This document shows, in pieces, positions 58,817 to 64,000 of a stretch of DNA of 64,000 bases (position 1 is the stretch's first letter; each line of letters starts with the position of its first letter). The stretch comes from an uncultured Massilia sp. GTDB taxonomy: Bacteria; Pseudomonadota; Gammaproteobacteria; Burkholderiales; Burkholderiaceae. Location of the stretch: positions 15,548 to 79,547 of the forward strand of contig CAMLMV010000029.1 in the NCBI GenBank assembly GCA_946481275.1, read 5' to 3'. The notes under the pieces are model-generated. The model was not told the origin of the DNA and did not search any database. It saw only the letters and a program-made list of their open reading frames with translations. The position numbers and the translations under genes were made by a program.

Positions 58817-60346
58817 CTACGCACGCGGCGCCTCGGGCTTATCAACCTCGGGGGCGTTGACATCAGTGCCAGCCCCGGCAGCGCGCGCGGCTTCGGCCTC
58901 GCTCTCGATGAGATCGAAAACCCCTGGGAGCACCCGGGCAGCGTACTGCTTACGCCGGTTGTTCGACAGCTTATTGTCATTCTCCAAGCAGCTTCGAACC
59001 AATATGGAGAGATCACTTCCACGCACATCGTACTTCTCGTTAACGGCCCGTACCACGCGATCGTAGGCGGCAAGGAATTCCGTTTCCTGCCGCAGTTCGA
59101 TCTCGAGCGCTTCCTCTGCCATACGATATCCAAATTCGACACATGGGGTTGCATCCCAGTAACGATACATGGTTTCGGCACCCCGAAACGTAAAGTCGAA
59201 CTCATCTTCGCCAATCCAGCGAACATCCCACTTTGTGCGCGCCGGCCTGGAATATGCTCGCAGAGCCGCCAGGTAGTCGGGTTCGTGCCGTTTCATCGCG
59301 ATGGACACTGGTAACACCAGGCCTTTCTCTAGCATTCCAGACTGGCAAAGTGCGTAGTGAAACAAAAATCTTGACAGCCGTCCGTTCCCGTCCATGAAAG
59401 GGTGAATGAATACGAAGCCAAACGATATGACGGACGCTGCAACTACGGGATCGATCGCTTTCGGCATGGTGCTGGCAAGGGTCATTAACTCCCTCATCAG
59501 TTCGGCAGCCAGCGGATATGGCGGAGGAAGGTATGTTACCGATGGTGCACCACGGCCGGGACCGGACAGCCAATTTTGTTCGAAGCGGAACGAGGCGGCT
59601 TTATCGAATGGATTCGTGATCGCGACATTCTGCAACTCGACAAGATAATCTTCGCTCAGCTCACGCGGCTCGTGGGCCTGCTTCAGAAGTTCGACAAACT
59701 GTTGCGCCTTGTCCTCGGTCGGCGCTTCGCGCTCGATAGCAAAAGACGAGTCTGTTTCATGGAGGTACGCCCAGGACAGCGCCCGGTCCATCATTTCAGC
59801 ACCGAGCGATTCGATAAACTGTTTCGTTCGGCTGAGAATCCGAGACTGAACGGCGGCATCGATCGCGGCGGTCCGCTCGACGGTTGCGCAGTACTTCATC
59901 GAACCGATACCGTTAAACGCAACTCTCCACTTGCCGTTTTTTACCAACGGCCCAGTGACGTACTGATCGGGGTCAAAAAGCAGCTGTACCGTGCCACCGA
60001 TTTGAGGGATCGGTGACAGCTCCTGCCCGGTAAACTCCTCCCATAGGAAGCAAGCGAGGCGGATGTAGCCACCATTAGGCGACTTGTTGAGTTCGGCCAA
60101 CATGTCCGCTGCGGAAATTTTCGGCATGGCCTCAGCCAAAATCTGCAGGTTCGTTCCTTCGTGCTTCAGCGCGAAGAGAACGTGGGGCAAAGGACTGGTG
60201 CTATCGGGCGCAACGTGGCGCGGCACCGCCAATGTGTTCCCTACTGCCTGTACTCGTGTCACCGGACCAACATATGCTGGACGGGATGGAGCAAAAGCGC
60301 TTAACCCAAGAGAGTCGCGCAAGAATTCATAACCGACCGAGGCCAT
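58817..60346 (-). CDS. Fic-family protein (AMPylase-like)
   Basis: 509 residues, soluble. Catalytic motif HPFMDGNGRLSR at 315-326 matches HPFx(D/E)GNGRxxR, so nucleotide transfer to a protein Ser/Thr/Tyr is expected. An auto-inhibition-like segment SSFAIERE at 200-207 has S201-x3-E205 but Arg in place of the usual Gly/Asn. Residues 1-190 are an N-terminal domain unlike ones I know. Codons are visibly less GC-rich than in the neighbours. No antitoxin gene is adjacent. ATG 60346 has only a weak GGCGGT upstream. Confidence 0.9.
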   Translation of the reverse strand: MASVGYEFLRDSLGLSAFAPSRPAYVGPVTRVQAVGNTLAVPRHVAPDSTSPLPHVLFALKHEGTNLQILAEAMPKISAADMLAELNKSPNGGYIRLACFLWEEFTGQELSPIPQIGGTVQLLFDPDQYVTGPLVKNGKWRVAFNGIGSMKYCATVERTAAIDAAVQSRILSRTKQFIESLGAEMMDRALSWAYLHETDSSFAIEREAPTEDKAQQFVELLKQAHEPRELSEDYLVELQNVAITNPFDKAASFRFEQNWLSGPGRGAPSVTYLPPPYPLAAELMRELMTLASTMPKAIDPVVAASVISFGFVFIHPFMDGNGRLSRFLFHYALCQSGMLEKGLVLPVSIAMKRHEPDYLAALRAYSRPARTKWDVRWIGEDEFDFTFRGAETMYRYWDATPCVEFGYRMAEEALEIELRQETEFLAAYDRVVRAVNEKYDVRGSDLSILVRSCLENDNKLSNNRRKQYAARVLPGVFDLIESEAEAARAAGAGTDVNAPEVDKPEAPRA

Positions 60347-60457
60347 TTTTTTTTACCGCCACACAGAAAATCCTATTTTTGACAAGTTTAACGCAGTTTT
60401 TTATACGACATACCTTTCAGGTCGAATGCATACACCGCGCATTCAACCTTCCCACTG

Positions 60458-60483
60458 GGGCGATAACAGAACGATTATCGCCC
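60458..60483 (-). terminator. Hairpin after the enoyl-CoA hydratase gene
   Basis: GGGCGATAA and TTATCGCCC pair in a perfect 9-bp stem with an 8-nt loop, 18 bp after the stop at 60502 on the minus strand. No T-run follows, so it may be a Rho-assisted terminator or an mRNA-protecting hairpin. Confidence 0.5.
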
Positions 60484-60501
60484 GCGATGTCATTGCTTCG
60501 C

Positions 60502-61275
60502 TCAGTCGAACTTGCTGAAGTCCGGCTTGCGCTTTTCAAAAAACGCCGTGAAGGCTTCCTTCGCCTCGGCGCCGGTCAGCATCGCACTGAACCGCTCGTT
60601 CTCCGCCGCGATCGTGTCTTTCACGAGCGCCGCGCGCGACCGCTTCATCAGCGCCTTGGTCGTGCGGATCGACACAGCCGGCAATTTGACCAGCTTGGCG
60701 GCCTGCCCCTGCGCGAACGACAGCAGCTCGGCGGCCGGCAGCACACGGGCCACGATGCCCATCTCGAACGCTTCCTGCGCGCCGAACGGCTCGCCCAGCA
60801 TCAGCTTTTCCGCCGCGCGGGTGTAACCGGCCGATTGCGCGACGAGCAGCGACGACGCGAATTCCGGGCACAGGCCCAGCTGGGAAAACGGCATCGAGAA
60901 TTTGGCGTTGTCGGCGCAGTAGACGAGGTCGCAGTGCATCAGCAAGGTGGTGCCGATGCCGACGGCGGCGCCGGCGACGGCCGCGACCACCGGCTTCGAG
61001 CACCCTTCCAGCGCGCGCATGAACTGGAACACCGGACGCGATTCCGTCATCGCGCCTTCGCCCACGTTGTGCAGGAAGTCTTCCAGGTCGTTACCGGCCG
61101 TGAAGATCTCCGGCTTGCCCGTGATGAGGATGGCGCGGATGGCGGGGTCGGTGTCGGCCGCGCGCAGCGCGTCGGCCAGGACCGTGTACATGGCGCCCGT
61201 GATGGCGTTCTTGCGTTCCGGGCGGTTGAATTCGAGGGTGAGGATGCCGTCGGCGGTGGTGGTCAGGATGTCCAT
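60502..61275 (-). CDS. Enoyl-CoA hydratase/isomerase
   Basis: 257 residues. Crotonase motifs: EFNRPERKNAITGAMY, ILITGKPEIFTAGNDLEDFL (oxyanion loop), KPVVAAVAGAAVGIGTTLLM, and FSMPFSQLGLCPEFASSLLV, where a Glu sits near one catalytic position. It hydrates or isomerises 2-enoyl-CoA. It lies downstream of the thiolase but separated by a terminator, so it is partly independent of that operon. Confidence 0.9.
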   Translation of the reverse strand: MDILTTTADGILTLEFNRPERKNAITGAMYTVLADALRAADTDPAIRAILITGKPEIFTAGNDLEDFLHNVGEGAMTESRPVFQFMRALEGCSKPVVAAVAGAAVGIGTTLLMHCDLVYCADNAKFSMPFSQLGLCPEFASSLLVAQSAGYTRAAEKLMLGEPFGAQEAFEMGIVARVLPAAELLSFAQGQAAKLVKLPAVSIRTTKALMKRSRAALVKDTIAAENERFSAMLTGAEAKEAFTAFFEKRKPDFSKFD

Positions 61276-61296
61276 TCGGTGTCTCGCTTGTTCGTA

Positions 61297-61335
61297 TAAA
61301 AAAAGGGTGGGAACGGTTGTGCCGCACCCACCCTT
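61297..61335 (-). terminator. Rho-independent terminator of the thiolase operon
   Basis: AAGGGTGGG (61303-61311) pairs with CCCACCCTT (61327-61335) as a perfect 9-bp stem with a 15-nt loop, followed on the minus strand by a T-run. It lies 18 bp after the thiolase stop and before the enoyl-CoA hydratase start. Confidence 0.9.
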
Positions 61336-61353
61336 CCGTTCACGTCGTGTGGA

Positions 61354-62550
61354 TTACACGCGTTCGATGATGCCCGCCGCGCCCATGCCGGCGCCGACGC
61401 ACATGGTGACCATGCCGTACTTCAGGTTGTTGCGGCGCAGGGCGTGGACGACGGTCGCGGCGCGGATCGCACCGGTGGCGCCCAGCGGGTGGCCCAGGGC
61501 GATCGCGCCGCCCATCGGGTTCACCTTGCTGGTGTCCAGGTCCAGGTCGCGGATGACGGCCAGTGCCTGTGCCGCGAAGGCTTCGTTCAGTTCGATCCAG
61601 TCCAGCTGGTCCTGGGTGATGCCGGCGGCGGCCAGCGCTGCCGGGATCGCGACCTTCGGACCGATGCCCATGATCTCCGGCGGCACGCCGCGCACGGCGA
61701 ACGACGAGAACTTGGCCAGCGGGGTCAGGTTGTGTTCCTTCAGGATCTTCTCGCTGACGACGATCAGCGCACCGGCGCCGTCCGACATCTGCGACGACGT
61801 CGCGGCCGTCACGCTGCCCTTGGCGGCGAAGACTGGCTTCAGCTTCGCCATGCCTTCCATGCTGGCGTCGGCGCGCGGACCTTCGTCCAGGTCGACGGTG
61901 CGGCGCTTGACCTTGATCTCACCGGTCGCCAGGTCCGGCGTGCGGGTGACGATTTCCACCGGGGTGATCTCGTCCTTGAACAGGCCGGCCTGCTGGGCGG
62001 CGATGGCCTTGCGGTGCGATTCCAGGCCGAAGGCGTCCTGGTCTTCGCGGCTCACCTTCCACTGGGCGGCGACCTTCTCGGCCGTCAGGCCCATGCCGTA
62101 GGCGAGACCCACGTTCTCGTCCTTGAACGTCTCCATGTTGATCGACGGGTGGTGGCCCATCATCGGCACCATCGACATCGATTCGACGCCGCCGGCGATC
62201 ATCACGTCGGCCTCGCCGACGCGGATGCGGTCCGCGGCCATGGCCAGGGCGGTGATGCCCGAGGCGCAGTAGCGGTTGACGGTCACGCCGCCCACCGTGT
62301 TCGGCAGGCCGGCCAGCACGACGGCGTTACGGGCCACGTTGAAGCCCTGCTCCGCTTCCGGGAACGAGCAGCCGACGATCGCGTCGACGATCAGTGCCGG
62401 GTCCAGGTTCGGCACGGCGGCCATCGCGCCGCGGATCGCGTGCACCAGCAGGTCGTCCGGACGGGTCTTGTTGAAGAAGCCGCGCGGCGCCTTGCCGATC
62501 GGGGTACGGGTCGCTGCGACGATGTATGCGTCTTGAAGTTGTTTGCTCAT
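61354..62550 (-). CDS. Acetyl-CoA C-acyltransferase (thiolase, FadA-like)
   Basis: 398 residues. Nucleophile Cys95 (VNRYCASGITALAMAADRI), His in GGAIALGHPLGATGAI and second Cys in CVGAGMGAAGI are present, as are FGLESHRKAIAAQ and MGIGPKVAIPAALAAAGITQ. It cleaves 3-oxoacyl-CoA to acetyl-CoA plus a shortened acyl-CoA in the last step of beta-oxidation. It lies 28 bp downstream of the dehydrogenase/hydratase gene, one operon, and ends at a strong terminator. Confidence 0.95.
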   Translation of the reverse strand: MSKQLQDAYIVAATRTPIGKAPRGFFNKTRPDDLLVHAIRGAMAAVPNLDPALIVDAIVGCSFPEAEQGFNVARNAVVLAGLPNTVGGVTVNRYCASGITALAMAADRIRVGEADVMIAGGVESMSMVPMMGHHPSINMETFKDENVGLAYGMGLTAEKVAAQWKVSREDQDAFGLESHRKAIAAQQAGLFKDEITPVEIVTRTPDLATGEIKVKRRTVDLDEGPRADASMEGMAKLKPVFAAKGSVTAATSSQMSDGAGALIVVSEKILKEHNLTPLAKFSSFAVRGVPPEIMGIGPKVAIPAALAAAGITQDQLDWIELNEAFAAQALAVIRDLDLDTSKVNPMGGAIALGHPLGATGAIRAATVVHALRRNNLKYGMVTMCVGAGMGAAGIIERV

Positions 62551-62578
62551 GTCAGTAGTCCTTAGTGTCGCGCCGCGA

Positions 62579-64000
62579 TCAGTTACGTACCGGTTTACCG
62601 TTTTGCATCATGCCCATGATGCGTTCCTGGGTCTTCGGATTGTTCAGCAGCGCGACGAATGCCTTGCGTTCCATGTCGAGCAGCCACTGCTCGGACACGA
62701 CGCTGCCCTGGTCGATGTCGCCACCGGAGACGATCTCCGCGATCGTGTCGCCCAGGTGGTAGTCGTAGGCCGAGATGAAGCCGCCGTCGCGCATGTTCAC
62801 CAGCTGGCCGCGGATCGTGCCCCAGCCATAACGGCCGGTCACGGTGACCGGGCGGCGCAGCGGTGCGCGGTAGCCGGCGTCGAACATCGAGCGCGCGGTG
62901 ACCTTCGCCACGTGCAGCAGTTCGTACGGGTTGAAGACGATGACGTCGTCGTCCTTCAGGTAGCCCATCGCCTTCGCTTCCAGGGCCGATTTCGACACCT
63001 GCGCGGTGGCCGCGTTGGTGAAGCCGGTCTTCAGGAATTGCAGGATGTCGTTGCCCTTCGATTCATTGGCCGCGCGCACTGCCGCTTCCTTCAGGCCGCC
63101 GCCGGCCGGCACCAGGCCGACGCCCACTTCCACGAGGCCGATGTACGACTCGATCGAGGCGACGCGCTTCGATGCGTGCAGCGCCATCTCGCAGCCGCCG
63201 CCCAGGGCGAGACCCGCCACCGCGGCCACGACCGGGATGTTCGAGTATTTCATCGCCATGAACGTGTCCTGCAGTTCCTTGACGATCGGGTCCATCGCTT
63301 TCGCGCCGCCCGCCATGAAGGCCGGCAGGGCCGATTGCAGGTCGGCGCCGGCCGAGAACGCGCCGCCGTCGGCCGCATCCGTATTCCAGATCACAATGCC
63401 CTTGAAGCCCTTCTCGGCTTCGGCCAGCGCGCGCTGGATGCCCTTGATGACGCCGTCGCCGATCACGTGCATCTTCGTCTTCAGCGAGATGACCAGGACC
63501 TCGTCGCCCGAGTGCCACAGGCGCACGGAATCGTCTTCGAACACGGTGGTGCCGGCGGTCTTCGGATCTTCGCCGCCCGCGCCCACGACCGGTGCGCGGA
63601 ATTGCTGGCGCTCATAGACCGGCAGGTCCGAGCGCGGCACGTACGCATTCTTCGTGACGGAGTACGAACCTTCAGGCGTGTGCACGCCCTTTTCGAGAAC
63701 CGGGGCGCTGAACACCCATGCCGGCAGCGGTGCATCGGTCAGGGCCTTGCCTGCTTCGATGTCTTCCTTGACCCACTGGGCGATCGTGTTCCAGCCGGCG
63801 GCCTGCCACGTTTCGAACGGGCCAACGCTCCAGCCGAAGCCCCAGCGCATCGCGAAGTCGACGTCGCGCGCGTTGTCGGCGATCGAGTCCAGGTGGAAGG
63901 CGATGTAGTGGAAGGCGTCGCGGAAGATCGCCCACAGGAACTGCGCCTGCGGGTTGGTCGATTCGCGCATCGCCTTGAATTTCTTGACCGGGTCCTTTTC
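62579..64000 (-). CDS. 3-hydroxyacyl-CoA dehydrogenase/enoyl-CoA hydratase, C-terminal part (FadN-like)
   Basis: The frame is open to the right edge, so at least 474 residues and the 5' part is missing. The visible start (EKDPVKKFKAMRESTNPQAQ) is the end of the 3-hydroxyacyl-CoA dehydrogenase C-terminal domain (MRWGFGWSVGPFETWQAAGW). The hydratase domain follows at its C-terminus (VIWNTDAADGGAFSAGADLQ, IPVVAAVAGLALGGGCEMAL, EVGVGLVPAGGGLKEAA). FadB/FadJ have the hydratase first. This reversed order is that of FadN/acyl-CoA dehydrogenase-type proteins. It makes the two middle steps of beta-oxidation. Confidence 0.92.
   Translation of the reverse strand, partial: EKDPVKKFKAMRESTNPQAQFLWAIFRDAFHYIAFHLDSIADNARDVDFAMRWGFGWSVGPFETWQAAGWNTIAQWVKEDIEAGKALTDAPLPAWVFSAPVLEKGVHTPEGSYSVTKNAYVPRSDLPVYERQQFRAPVVGAGGEDPKTAGTTVFEDDSVRLWHSGDEVLVISLKTKMHVIGDGVIKGIQRALAEAEKGFKGIVIWNTDAADGGAFSAGADLQSALPAFMAGGAKAMDPIVKELQDTFMAMKYSNIPVVAAVAGLALGGGCEMALHASKRVASIESYIGLVEVGVGLVPAGGGLKEAAVRAANESKGNDILQFLKTGFTNAATAQVSKSALEAKAMGYLKDDDVIVFNPYELLHVAKVTARSMFDAGYRAPLRRPVTVTGRYGWGTIRGQLVNMRDGGFISAYDYHLGDTIAEIVSGGDIDQGSVVSEQWLLDMERKAFVALLNNPKTQERIMGMMQNGKPVRN

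Overview
The window is GC-rich, densely packed bacterial DNA with short intergenic gaps and many ATGA-type overlaps. The gene set suggests a betaproteobacterium of the Oxalobacteraceae, most like Massilia. The pointers are a PhaM-type PHA granule protein, tandem DUF3108 proteins, a DUF4214 surface protein, a PEP-CTERM protein and a caa3-type oxidase. This assignment is inference; no rRNA or tRNA lies in the window to confirm it. I saw no insertion sequence, integrase, prophage or CRISPR array.

Layout. 0-4.8 kb: tail of a VirK/YbjX-like gene, then a 1480-residue repetitive surface protein holding a recent 1137-bp tandem duplication. 4.8-9.8 kb: a leftward three-gene kleisin/KITE/SMC operon of the MukBEF/MksBEF/Wadjet superfamily, without the JetD nuclease gene. 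10-13.9 kb: a small secreted protein behind a Fur-box-like palindrome, a fragment of a sensor kinase, an AI-2E family transporter, and a MocR regulator divergent from an FMN-binding protein. 13.9-18.9 kb: two DUF3108 proteins, PhaM, and an orphan molybdopterin subunit. 18.9-21.4 kb: histidine kinase plus response regulator-TPR protein. 21.4-23.6 kb: tag and mnmC. 23.7-26.7 kb: Ser/Thr kinase, GAF/MshEN protein that stops inside a GspE-like domain, and PP2C phosphatase in one operon. 26.8-30.8 kb: PEP-CTERM protein, arr (rifamycin ADP-ribosyltransferase), a small membrane protein, GST, MBL hydrolase. 30.9-37.4 kb: GH2 glycosidase with a LacI-type operator, putative Na+/H+ antiporter, alanine/glycine:cation symporter, PAS histidine kinase. 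37.4-39.5 kb: FAD-linked oxidase and isochorismatase-like hydrolase. 39.5-41.7 kb: a lipoprotein followed by a wrecked type VI secretion locus (tagF, tssM tail, truncated tssA). 41.7-46.9 kb: caa3 oxidase genes and three small c-type cytochromes. 46.9-49.5 kb: a second MocR regulator divergent from osmC-paiB. 49.5-55.3 kb: DUF4142 protein, acid phosphatase-like protein, S41 protease, CYTH-CHAD protein. 55.5-57.2 kb: a two-gene unit with a DUF6345-like protein and an unknown partner. 57.2-64 kb: CoA transferase, a Fic protein in a less GC-rich pocket, and a leftward beta-oxidation cluster that runs off the right edge.

Common themes are phospho-signalling (two histidine kinases, one REC-TPR, one kinase/phosphatase pair), respiratory electron transfer, and storage-granule chemistry (PhaM; a CHAD protein likely bound to polyphosphate). 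The least explained parts are the DUF6345-like/partner pair with a clan-CD-like His-Cys arrangement, the short SMC complex without a nuclease gene, the decayed T6SS locus, and the truncated GspE-like protein in the kinase/phosphatase operon.
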